A stretch of 64,000 nucleotides of DNA from JAHECQ01 sp963775125 (GTDB lineage: Bacteria > Actinomycetota > Acidimicrobiia > Acidimicrobiales > SZUA-35). The stretch lies in contig CAVZHQ010000001.1 of assembly GCA_963775125.1 (NCBI GenBank), positions 372,001 through 436,000 of the forward strand, given 5' to 3'. How positions within the stretch are numbered: the first letter of the stretch is position 1; every line of letters starts with the position of its first letter. The position numbers were made by a program, and so were the translations under genes. Below are positions 9,176 to 17,866 of this stretch, one piece after another. The notes under the pieces are model-generated. The model was given only the letters and a program-made list of their open reading frames with translations. It made no database searches and was not told the origin of the DNA.

Positions 9176-10768
9176 ATGAAGCAACGCATGTTCCGCATGC
9201 TCAGCTTGTTGTTCGCGTTCTCGCTCGTCGCTGCCGCTTGCGGTGGTAGCTCGAGCGACGCCGCGAGCGACGGCAGCGAGACCGAAACCGAAGGCGAGCA
9301 GGCCGGCGGCGGTGTCGACGAAGACGCCGTCGACGACGCGCTGAACGAAGCCGACGGCGAAGGCGAGACCGAAGAGACCACCGAGACCACCGAAGCGATG
9401 GCTGAACCTCAGAACATCGAGGAACTCGAAGCTGCTTGGGCGGCCAACCGAGCCGCCATCGTCGAGACGATCAAGGCGGAAGGCTACGGCCTGGGCGATG
9501 ACGGCATCGTGACCGGCCCGGGCGGATTCACCATCGACACGAACACCTGCCCCGCCGACTGGAGTGACACCGAGGGCCTCGAGTCCAGTGTCAAGATCGG
9601 TGGCACCTTCGCCCAATCGGGCAATCTCGCTTCCTACGGCAACATCGCCGCCGGCATGGAGACCTACTTCGACTACGTGAACGCCAACGGCGGCATCGGT
9701 GGTCAGGACATCGAGTGGATCGTCAAGGACGACGGCTACGTCGCCACCCAGACCATCGAGCTGGTCGACGAGCTGCTCCAGTCGGACAAGCCGTTCGCCA
9801 TCACCACCCTGGGCTCGCCCAACACGTTCGCGGTGTACGACACCCTGAACGAGAAGTGCGTGCCGCAGCCCCTCGTGCTGACCGGTCACCCCGCCTGGGG
9901 CGACCCGGAGAACCACCCGTGGACCACCGGCCAGCAGATGTCCTACAGCACCGAGGCCATCCTCTGGGGCGCCTGGATCAAGAAGAACATGGCCGACCGC
10001 TTGCCGGTGAAGGTCGCGGGCTTGGTCATGGAGAACGACTTCGGTCTCGCCTACGAAGGCGGCATGGAGGCCTACGCCGAGGAGAACCCCGACGTCATCA
10101 GCGACTTCGTTGCCATCCGCCACGAGGCGGCAGCCCCGACGGTGACCAACGAGATGACCACCATCGCGGCCGAACAGCCCGACGTGTTCATCGCCATGAC
10201 GGCGGGTAACCCGTGTCTCTTGGCGGTTCAGGATGCGGCTCGCGCCGGCCTGACCGGTGGCGAGACCGTGTTGTTCATGCCGTCGGTGTGCAAGGACCCC
10301 AACGCCTACCTCATCCCCGCCGGCGACGCCGGTAACGGTTGGAACATCGTGGGTGGCGGCGTCAAGGCCTTCACCGATCCGCAGTGGGCCGACGATCCGT
10401 ACGTCTCGTGGGCCAACGAGCTCATCGCCGAGGCCGGTCTCGATCCCAAGGTCGGCCTCATCGGCACGGGCTTCGGCAACTTCGCCTGGCCCATGGTCGA
10501 GGCGCTGCGCATTGCCGCCGAGCTCGACGGTGGTCTTACCCGGACCAACTTCATGGTTGCCCTGCGGAGCCTGAAGGGCGACAATCCGTCGCTGCTCGAT
10601 GGCATCAACTTCGGGATGAACGGCAACGAAGATGCCTACTTCGTCGAAGGCTCCGACTTCAGCGTCTACGACTCGGCCACCACTTCATGGATCAGCGACG
10701 GTGACGTCGTCGACCTGAACGGCTCGTCACCCAACTGCGCCTGGGACAAGGCTGCGCTTTCCTGCTGA
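9176..10768 (+). CDS. ABC transporter substrate-binding lipoprotein 1 (Leu/Ile/Val-type fold)
   Basis: Lipid-anchored extracellular solute receptor for the adjacent permeases, 530 residues. Start chosen at ATG 9176 behind AAAGGAGA. Signal with lipobox LVAAACGG (Cys22), an acidic Glu/Thr-rich linker to about residue 75, then a short module (ELEAAWAANRAAI...GPGGFTIDTNTCPADWSD), then the periplasmic-binding-protein type I fold starting at VKIGGTFAQSGNLASYG. Very similar to the next gene (for example KDDGYVATQTIELVD, LGSPNTFAVYDTL, HPAWGDPENHPW), showing tandem duplication. Own terminator downstream. The ligand is unknown. Confidence 0.88.
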   Translation: MKQRMFRMLSLLFAFSLVAAACGGSSSDAASDGSETETEGEQAGGGVDEDAVDDALNEADGEGETEETTETTEAMAEPQNIEELEAAWAANRAAIVETIKAEGYGLGDDGIVTGPGGFTIDTNTCPADWSDTEGLESSVKIGGTFAQSGNLASYGNIAAGMETYFDYVNANGGIGGQDIEWIVKDDGYVATQTIELVDELLQSDKPFAITTLGSPNTFAVYDTLNEKCVPQPLVLTGHPAWGDPENHPWTTGQQMSYSTEAILWGAWIKKNMADRLPVKVAGLVMENDFGLAYEGGMEAYAEENPDVISDFVAIRHEAAAPTVTNEMTTIAAEQPDVFIAMTAGNPCLLAVQDAARAGLTGGETVLFMPSVCKDPNAYLIPAGDAGNGWNIVGGGVKAFTDPQWADDPYVSWANELIAEAGLDPKVGLIGTGFGNFAWPMVEALRIAAELDGGLTRTNFMVALRSLKGDNPSLLDGINFGMNGNEDAYFVEGSDFSVYDSATTSWISDGDVVDLNGSSPNCAWDKAALSC

Positions 10769-10832
10769 CTCCCGGAACGGGAGTCACACTGAACCGTAGT
10801 CACAAACTGCGCTGGCAATAGCCGAGAACTGA

Positions 10833-10862
10833 GGGGGCCGGCACTTGGTGCCGGTCCCCTTT
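10833..10862 (+). terminator. Intrinsic terminator after binding protein 1
   Basis: 12-nt arms gggggccggcac / gtgccggtcccc with one mismatch, loop ttg, then TTT. A small ctccc-ggaac-gggag hairpin also sits directly after the stop (10769-10783). Confidence 0.75.
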
Positions 10863-11015
10863 CGCGCTCGGCAATGGTTTGCGGGTCGGGACCCGGTGTG
10901 TCAGAACTGTGACAATCGACACCAACAGCTGTGTTGGTGGGTGGTCAGAGTGATAAACCTGGCGGGATGGAGAGGGGTCTCTCCATGATTCCCTTTCGAT
11001 TGAAGGAGTGGGGAC

Positions 11016-12588
11016 TTGTCCAAACAACGATTGCTGAGACTTTTGTCGATGCTGTTCGCATTCAGCCTGGTGGCTGCGGCCTGCGGCGGTAGCAGCAGCG
11101 ACGCCAGTGACACCACCGAAGCTGACGGCGACGGCAGCACCGGTGGCGCCATCGACATCGACAAACTCGAGGAAGAGGAAGAGGAAGAGGCGACCTCCAC
11201 GACCGCGGCCGAGCCCGCGGCCGAGCCCACCAATATGGAGGAACTCGAGGCCGCTGTGGGCAGCAAACCGGCAGACAGTCCTCGACCGGATCACCGAAGA
11301 CGGCCTTGGTGTGACCGATGGCGTCGTGACCGGTCCCGGTGGCTTCACGCTGGACACCAGCGTCTGCCCGGCCGACTGGAGCGACACCGAGGGTCTCACC
11401 GACACCACCATCAAGTACGGGGCAACGTTCGCCCAGTCGGGCAACCTTGCGTCGTACGGCAACATCGCTGCCGGCATGCAGTCCTACTTCAAGTACGTGA
11501 ACGAGAACGGTGGCATCGACGGCCGCAACATCGAGCTGATCATCAAGGACGACGGCTACGTCGCCACCCAGACGATCGAGCTGGTCGACCAGTTGCTGCA
11601 GTCGGACAAGCCGTTCATGATCACCACCCTGGGCTCGCCGAACACCTTCGCGGTGTACGACACCCTGGGCGAGAAGTGCGTTCCGCACCCGTTCGTGATG
11701 ACCGGTCACCCTGCCTGGGGCGATCCGGAGAACCATCCGTGGACGTGGGGCAACCAGATGTCCTACAGCACCGAGGCCATCCTCTGGGGTACGTGGATCA
11801 AGACCAACATGGCTGATCGCTTGCCGGTGAAGGTTGCGGGTCTGGTCATGGAGAACGACTTCGGTCTTTCCTACGAGGGCGGCATGAAGGCGTTCGCCGA
11901 CGCGAACCCCGACATCATCAGCGAGTTCGTGGCGGTTCGTCACGAAGCCGCAGCTCCGACCGTCACCAACGAGATGACCACGATCGCGGCCGCAAAGCCT
12001 GACGTGTTCATCGCCATGACCGCCGGTAACCCCTGCCTGTTGGCGGTTCAGGAGGCCGCACGTGCCGGCCTGACCGGCGGGACCACGGTGAACTTCATGC
12101 CGTCGGTGTGCAAGGACCCCAACTCCTTCATGATTCCCGCCGGTGATGCAGCCGAAGGCTGGAACATCGTGGGTGGCGGTCTCAAGACCTCCACCGATCC
12201 CCAGTACGTCGACGAGGTGTTCATCTCCTTCATGAACGACACCCTCACGGCTGACGGCCTCGACAAGACCGTTGGCCTGTACGCCACTGGCTTCGGGCTC
12301 TTCGCCTGGCCAGTGGTCGAAACGCTCCGGATCGCCGCGGAGATGGAGGGCGGGCTCACCCGCACCAACTACGTGATCGCTTCACGAGCGTTCCAGGGGG
12401 ACCACCCGGTGGCCCTCGATGGCATCGAGTTCGGCATGAACGGGAACGAGGACGCCTACCCGATCGAAGGCTCCGATTTCGCGGTGTACGACGCCGCGAA
12501 ACAGAGCTGGATCCAGGTTGGCGATGTCATCGACCTCAACGGCTCGTCCGGCCTCTGCGCCTGGGACAAGGCCGCGGTCAGCTGCTGA
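11016..12588 (+). CDS. ABC transporter substrate-binding lipoprotein 2 (one frameshift)
   Basis: Paralogue of the preceding gene, about 523 residues. TTG start at 11016 behind GAAGGAG; lipobox LVAAACGG (Cys23), linker with a run of about seven Glu, then WAANRQTVLDRI, GPGGFTLDTSVCPADWSD and the type I binding-protein domain from IKYGATFAQSGNLASYG onward. The frame breaks near 11255, between ELEAA and WAANRQ, and one base restores it; since the domain is otherwise perfectly conserved, this is probably a sequencing error. Its own terminator follows, then a second livH-livM pair, which it may serve. Confidence 0.85.
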
Positions 12589-12623
12589 TCGTTCTGTTCT
12601 GAACAACCGATTTGTCTGAGCGA

Positions 12624-12654
12624 GGTCGGGGGCCGATGATGGCCCCCGACCTTT
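12624..12654 (+). terminator. Intrinsic terminator after binding protein 2
   Basis: Perfect 11-bp stem ggtcgggggcc / ggcccccgacc around gatgat, followed by TTT. Lies upstream of the second permease pair. Confidence 0.82.
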
Positions 12655-12710
12655 CTCGTCCCCGGCGGCCATCCCCCGTTCGCTCCGCCCTGCTGCAAGG
12701 ACCTCGCCCC

Positions 12711-13649
12711 TTGGCTCTCTTCCTCCAACGTGTCTTCGATGGCATGTTCAACAGCGCCATCTACGCTTCGCTGGCCATTGCCCTGGTCTTCATCTACCGG
12801 GCGACGGGTCTGCTGAACTTCGCCCAGGGCGAACTGGCGACGTTCAGCGCGTTCGTCGGGTATCTGCTGCTCGGCCCCCACAACCCGGGAGTCGCGGGCG
12901 GGGACCTTGTCGGGTTCCTTCCTGGGCTGCCCTGGCCCGTGCCGCTCGCCATCCTCGGCGCCGTGATCTTCGGTGTGCTCGGAGGTGCCACGGCAGAACG
13001 GGTACTCATCCGACCGATGGAATCCAGACCGCTGCTTGCGGTCGTCAACATCACCATTGGCCTGCTCATCGCGCTCAATGCACTGACGACCGAGCTGTGG
13101 ACCACGAGGCCCCGGATCTTCCCCAGCCCGTTCCCGTCGGAACCCGAAGACTTCTTCGGTGTCGGGGGCGCACGGCTTCGGTTCGAAACACTCGGTGTCT
13201 GGGCCGCACTGCTCGTGGTCTTGGTCGTGCTCGGGTTGTTGCTGCGAAAGACCCGCGCCGGTCTCGCCTTTCGTGCCATCACTGCCAATCGCGATTCTGC
13301 TCGATTGGTCGGCATCGACGTTGGCCGGACCCTCATGTTCGGCTGGGCGGTCGCCGGCGGCCTGGGTGCGCTTGCAGCCACGCTGGTAGCCGATGCGGTG
13401 CTGCTCGAGCCGAACATGATGCTCCGGCTCATGATCTTCTCCTTCGCGGCAGCGACCATCGGTGGACTCGACAGCCCGAAGGGAGCCATCGTCGGCGCCA
13501 TCATCGTCGGGATGACCCAGACCCTGATCCCGGGGTACACGTTCATTCCCACCGAGCTCAGCCTTCTTCCGCCGCTCGTGGCCATGTTCCTGGTCCTGAT
13601 GTTCAAGCCAACTGGCCTCTTCGGTGAGCGTCAGGTCGAGCGCGTATGA
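12711..13649 (+). CDS. ABC transporter permease, second LivH
   Basis: Paralogue of livH, 312 residues from the TTG at 12711 (AAGGA 9 nt upstream); the open frame extends further 5' but homology begins at LFLQRVFDGMFNSAIYASLA, matching the first LivH start. Carries LLNFAQGELATFSAF, the loop RAITANRDSARLVGID and GGLDSPKGAIVGA. Differs from the first copy by an insertion (GPHNPGVAGGDLVGFLPG) in the second loop. Overlaps the next gene by ATGA. No second pair of ATPases is nearby, so it presumably shares LivG/LivF. Confidence 0.88.
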   Translation: MALFLQRVFDGMFNSAIYASLAIALVFIYRATGLLNFAQGELATFSAFVGYLLLGPHNPGVAGGDLVGFLPGLPWPVPLAILGAVIFGVLGGATAERVLIRPMESRPLLAVVNITIGLLIALNALTTELWTTRPRIFPSPFPSEPEDFFGVGGARLRFETLGVWAALLVVLVVLGLLLRKTRAGLAFRAITANRDSARLVGIDVGRTLMFGWAVAGGLGALAATLVADAVLLEPNMMLRLMIFSFAAATIGGLDSPKGAIVGAIIVGMTQTLIPGYTFIPTELSLLPPLVAMFLVLMFKPTGLFGERQVERV

Positions 13650-14686
13650 CCACGCACGACGTCCTCGATCGTCAGAATCTCGAGCGGCCCCGACGGTCAT
13701 TGCGCAAGCAGTGGCCGGTGTTGGTCACGATCGGCCTGCTGCTCGTGCTGCCCCTGCTGGTCGACAACCTGAACCTTCGACGCTATGGCAGCTTGATCGT
13801 GTTGTCCCTCGGCGTGCTGGGGGTCGTGGTGGCGACCGGCTACACCGGGTTGATCTCCCTCGGCCACGGCGTCTTCGTCGGTCTCGGGGCGTGCACGATG
13901 GGTGCGATGCTCGACTGGTGGAATCTGCCCTTCGTCGTCGCGGTCCTGGGAGCGTTCCTCGTGACTGCGGCCGTTGGCTGGGTCTTGGGGCTGCCGGCGC
14001 TGCGGGTTCACGGCATCTACCTCGCCCTGCTGACGCTCGGGTTGGCGCTGCTGTTCCCGTCCCTGATCAAGAAGTTCCCATCCTTCAGCGGTGGGGTCAG
14101 CGGCAAGGCCATCGACAAGACGCTCGAGCCTCCCGGGTGGCTGGAGCTGGGGGAGGAACACACCATCACCTGGCGCTACTACTTCTGTCTCCTGGTCTGT
14201 CTCGTCATGTTCTGGCTGACCCGGAACCTGGTGACCGGACGAATGGGACGAGCGATGCAAGCGGTACGTGACAGCGAACCGGCTGCGGCCAGCTTCGGGG
14301 TCAACCTCCCGCTGGTCAAGGCCGGAGCCTTCGGTTACTCCGCCGGCCTGGCCGGAGTCGCCGGCGCGCTGCAAGTGGTGCTGTTCCCCTTCGTCAGCCA
14401 TGACCAGTACACCGTCTTCCTGTCGTTCCGCCTGTACGCCGCAGCGGTCATGGGCGGGGTTGCCGCCATTTCCGGAGCGGTCTGGGGCGTTGTTGCGCTG
14501 GTGTTGGTGCCCGCAGTCAACGATGCCCTGCAACTGCTCGAGAACGACGTGTTCGTCTTCGGTGTCGGACTCATCGCGTTGACCTTCGTCTCGCCGGACG
14601 GGATCGCCGGACTGGCGCAGCGACTGCGGGCCTCGGGCGGATTCGGCAAGCTGTGGACGAGCATCCGGACCCGCTACGCGGGTTGA
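13646..14686 (+). CDS. ABC transporter permease, second LivM
   Basis: Paralogue of livM, 346 residues. Shows VVATGYTGLISLGHGVFVGLGA, GLPALRVHGIYLALLTLGLA, the loop TGRMGRAMQAVRDSEPAAASFGVN and GLAGVAGALQ. It is translationally coupled to the preceding permease by an ATGA overlap. Ends convergently with coxS, and the open frame of coxS runs over its last 116 nt; the overlap is probably caused by an indel in coxS rather than here. Confidence 0.88.
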   Translation: MTTHDVLDRQNLERPRRSLRKQWPVLVTIGLLLVLPLLVDNLNLRRYGSLIVLSLGVLGVVVATGYTGLISLGHGVFVGLGACTMGAMLDWWNLPFVVAVLGAFLVTAAVGWVLGLPALRVHGIYLALLTLGLALLFPSLIKKFPSFSGGVSGKAIDKTLEPPGWLELGEEHTITWRYYFCLLVCLVMFWLTRNLVTGRMGRAMQAVRDSEPAAASFGVNLPLVKAGAFGYSAGLAGVAGALQVVLFPFVSHDQYTVFLSFRLYAAAVMGGVAAISGAVWGVVALVLVPAVNDALQLLENDVFVFGVGLIALTFVSPDGIAGLAQRLRASGGFGKLWTSIRTRYAG

Positions 14687-15188
14687 GGCCTACGGGCTCT
14701 TGAAGTTGTTCGACGAGCGCGGTGGCTGCGGCCATCACCGAATCGGTGATCGAGCGGTAACCGGTGCAGCGGCAGATGTTGCCCGACAATGCAGTCCGCA
14801 CCTCGTCCCGCGTCGGCGAGGGATTCGTGGCCAGCAGATGGACGGCGGTCATGAGCATGCCCGGGGTGCAGAACCCGCACTGCAGTCCGTGGCAGTCGCT
14901 GAAGGCCTGCTGGAGCGGGTGCAGGGTGCCTTCGCTGTCGGCCAGCCCTTCGACGGTCTGGAGGTCAGCACCCTCGGCCTGAACGGCGAGCATCAGGCAG
15001 GCCCGGGCCGGACGCTCATCGACCAGGATCGTGCAGGCGCCGCACACACCGTGTTCGCAGCCGAGGTGGGTGCCGGTCAGCCCGAGATGCTCCCGGAGCG
15101 CGTCGGCCAGGGTGACCCTCGGCTCGACGTGGATTTGGCGGTGTTCGCCGTTGACCGAGAAGGACACAGCGGTTGGTTGGTCGATCAC
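14571..15188 (-). CDS. coxS: Molybdenum hydroxylase small subunit, CoxS-type (2Fe-2S)
   Basis: Small iron-sulphur subunit of CO dehydrogenase/xanthine-dehydrogenase-family enzymes. The plant-type cluster site CEHGVCGACTILVD (about residues 44-57) and the second cluster site CGFCTPGM...CRCTGYRSI (about 103-145) are complete. The family normally ends near residue 165, here around LVEQLQEP; beyond it the open frame continues as low-complexity Arg-rich sequence across livM. A TAG in the next frame at 14690-14692 would end it properly, so a one-base error near 14695 is suspected. Separated from coxM-coxL by binding protein 3 and a terminator. Confidence 0.88.
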   Translation of the reverse strand: MIDQPTAVSFSVNGEHRQIHVEPRVTLADALREHLGLTGTHLGCEHGVCGACTILVDERPARACLMLAVQAEGADLQTVEGLADSEGTLHPLQQAFSDCHGLQCGFCTPGMLMTAVHLLATNPSPTRDEVRTALSGNICRCTGYRSITDSVMAAATALVEQLQEPVGLNPRSGSGCSSTACRIRPRPAVAAPVRRSRPARRRSTR

Positions 15189-15212
15189 TGGCTCCTCGAC
15201 ACGGGTCTCCCG

Positions 15213-15251
15213 AAAAGCAGGACGTCCGCCCCATGGTAGGGGCGGACGTCC
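15213..15251 (-). terminator. Intrinsic terminator after binding protein 3
   Basis: Perfect 13-bp stem ggacgtccgcccc / ggggcggacgtcc, 6-nt loop; on the minus strand it is followed by tgcTTTT (15213-15216). It isolates binding protein 3 from coxS. Confidence 0.85.
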
Positions 15252-15281
15252 CGCAGTTCAGAACGTGAACTCAGCTAGGAA

Positions 15282-16881
15282 TCAGCCACAACCCGAACCG
15301 TCGGTCTTCCAGGCGCAGGTGCCGGAGAGACCGTCGATGTCGACGAGTCCGCCCAGCTGCACCCAGCTCTGGCCGGTGGCGTCGAACTGGCTGAAGTCGG
15401 AACCCTCGACCAGGTAGGCGTCGTTGGTGCCGTCGACCCGGAACTTGATGCCGTCAATCAGATGCGGGTGCTCGAGGTCGAGCGAACGCAGCGCCAACAT
15501 GAAGTTCGTACGGGTGAGTCCTTCGGGAAGTTCCTCGGCGATGCGCAGCGCCTCGACCGTTCCCCAGGCGAAGAACATCCCGGTGAAGATCAGACCGACC
15601 TTGATGTCCAACCCGGCATCGGTGATGAGCTGGTTGGCCCACTGCACATAGACGTCATCGGCGTACTGCGGATCGGTGTTGACCTTCTGACCGCCACCGA
15701 CGATGTACCAGCCCTCGGCCGCCGGACCTGCAGGGATCATGAAGGAATTGGGGTCCTTGCACGTCTGGGAGATGAAGAGCACCATGCCCGACGCCTGCAT
15801 ACCATTGCGCCCGGCCTCCTCGATCATCTGGAGGCAGGGATTGCCGGCCATCATGCCGATGGCGACGTCGGCGTTTTCAGCGGCCGCCGTCGTCATCTCG
15901 TTGGTCAGCGTCGGCGCAGCCGGGTCGAAGGGAATGGCCACGAACTCGCTGATGACGTCGGGGTTCTTGTCGGCGTAGTCCTGCATGCCCTGCTGGTAGG
16001 CGATACCGAAATCGTTCTCCATGACGATGCCGACGACCTTCACCGGCAGCTTGTCCGTCATGTTCTCCTTGATCCAGGCACCCCAGAGGATGGCCTCGGT
16101 CAGGTAGTTCAGGAACGACCCGCTGGTCCAAGGGTGGCCGAGGGGATCGCCCCACGCCGGGTGGCCGGTGTTCACGAACGGATTCGGTACACACTTCTCG
16201 TTGAGGGCGCCCCGGGTCGCCATCACGCTGGGCGTGCCCAGCGTGTGGATGGCGAAAGGCCGCTCGGACTGGAGCAACTGGTCGACCTGTTCGATGGCGA
16301 CGGTGGCCACGTACTGATCGTCCTTCTTGATCAGCTCGATCGGCGTGCCTCCGATGCCACCGGTCTCGTTCACGTAGTCGATGTAGGTACTCCAGCCGAC
16401 ACCCAGATTGCCGTAGGCCGCCAGGTTGCCGGACTCGGGCCCGGAGTAACCGAACTTGATGGTGTCGGCAATGCCCTCGGTGTTGCTCCAGTCGGTGGGG
16501 CAGTTGTTGAGGTCGATCACGATGCCGCTCGGGCCGGTCACGATGTTGGTGGCCTCGTCGAGGCCGTACTCGCCGGACTCGATGCCCTCGGTGAGCATGT
16601 CGACGATCTTCTGGCGGTTGGCGGCCCACCGCTCTTCCAGTTCTTCGATGGTGGTGGGCTCGGCTACCACCTCTTCGTCCTCGGCCGCCTCGTCATCGGC
16701 GGGTTCTTCCTCGTCGTCGAGGGCGTTGGAGACGGCGTCTTCGATTTCAGCCGTTTCCTCGTCGGTCTCGGTCTCCAGTGGCTGCGCCTTCGGCGTCGCT
16801 CGAGCCACCGCACGCTGCGGCAACCATGCCGAACGCGAGGAGCAGTGCAATGAACCTGATCAATCTGTCCTTATTTTTCAT
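15282..16881 (-). CDS. ABC transporter substrate-binding lipoprotein 3 (one frameshift)
   Basis: Third, more divergent paralogue, about 532 residues. Start at ATG 16881 behind AAGGGG; lipobox MVAAACGG (Cys24), acidic linker (ETETDEETAEIEDAV), the shared module (ERWAANRQKIVDML...GPSGIVIDLNNCPTDWSN) and the type I binding fold from IKFGYSGPESGNLAAYG. The break near 16780 is repaired by turning GG into G (EGAAT-ETETDEE). Ligand-pocket stretches differ from copies 1 and 2 (LGTPSVMATRGAL, HPAWGDPLGHPW), suggesting another ligand. Lies on the opposite strand from copies 1 and 2, between coxM and coxS. Confidence 0.85.
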
Positions 16882-17019
16882 GTGATCCCCTTTAGTTGAT
16901 GGGCCGCCATGCCGCGAAGGCGGTTCTCGCAACCTATTCGGGGTCGGTTTCGCGGCTCCAATCCCGGGGGATTCTGTAACGTTGGGCTTCATCAAACCGC
17001 AACAATCGAGGTTTTGGCC

Positions 17020-17866
17020 TCAGCGCTGGTGCGCCTGACGGAGCGATCGTTCGACGAGCTGACCGGTGATGGCAGCAAGGTAGCCGGCGCCGGCGTGCAG
17101 ATTGGGCGATGGAGAAACCGTTGCTCGGGCAACGTCGGCGACCTCGGTCAGGGGGAGGTCACCCTCACCCTTCGCACCCTCGGCGTTCAACATGGCCTCG
17201 GCCTCGCTCAGCCGGATCGGTACCCCGCCGAGGCCGCCGGCCACCAGGCGCCAACCGTCGGCCAACTGGACGGCGACCACCAACGCCAAGGCGAAGTCGC
17301 CGTGTTTGCGTGCCACCTCGGCGAAACCCCAGCGGCGAGGGAGTGGCAGATCGATGGCGACGAGGACCTCCTCGTGGGCGAGCGTGGTCTGCAGCGGACC
17401 GACCAGGAACTCCTCGGCCGGGATCTGGCGGTCGCCGTCGGGGCCATGCGCGTGCAGGGTCGCGCCCAGAGCGAGCGCGAGCGACGGCATCTCGGCGGCG
17501 GGGTCGGCGTGAGCGAGGCTCCCGCCGATGCTGCCGCGTGATCGGATGGCGGTGTGCCCGATCCAACCGCGCGGCCTCAGCGGCCAGCGGGTGTTCGCTC
17601 TGGGAGGCAACCCGATGGTGGCGCACCATGGCACCGAAGCGGACGGCTTCGGGTTCGCCGTCGGCGCCGGGAATCGTGGTGATGGTTTCGAGCTCGGGGA
17701 GGGCGGCCAGGTCGACGAGAAGCGAGGGCCGGGCGAGGCGCAGCGAGAGGAGCGGCAGCAGGCTCTGTCCTCCGGCGATGACCTTGGCCTCCTCGTCGCT
17801 TGCCAACAGGCCCACCGCCTCGCCGAGGGTGGTCGGGCGCTCGTATCGGAAGGGCGCCGGTTTCAT
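17020..17866 (-). CDS. coxM: Molybdenum hydroxylase FAD-binding subunit, CoxM-type (one frameshift)
   Basis: Medium flavoprotein subunit passing electrons from the iron-sulphur subunit to the acceptor. FAD motifs AGGQSLLPLLSLRLARP (about residues 31-47) and RSRGSIGGSLAHADPAAE (about 110-127) are present, then the C-terminal domain with VPIRLSEAEAML. About 281 residues after repair. Frames switch near 17570, where TT to T gives AAEAARWIGHTAIRSRG, so an error is likely. ATGA overlap with the coxL stop puts it directly downstream of coxL in one transcript. Confidence 0.87.
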
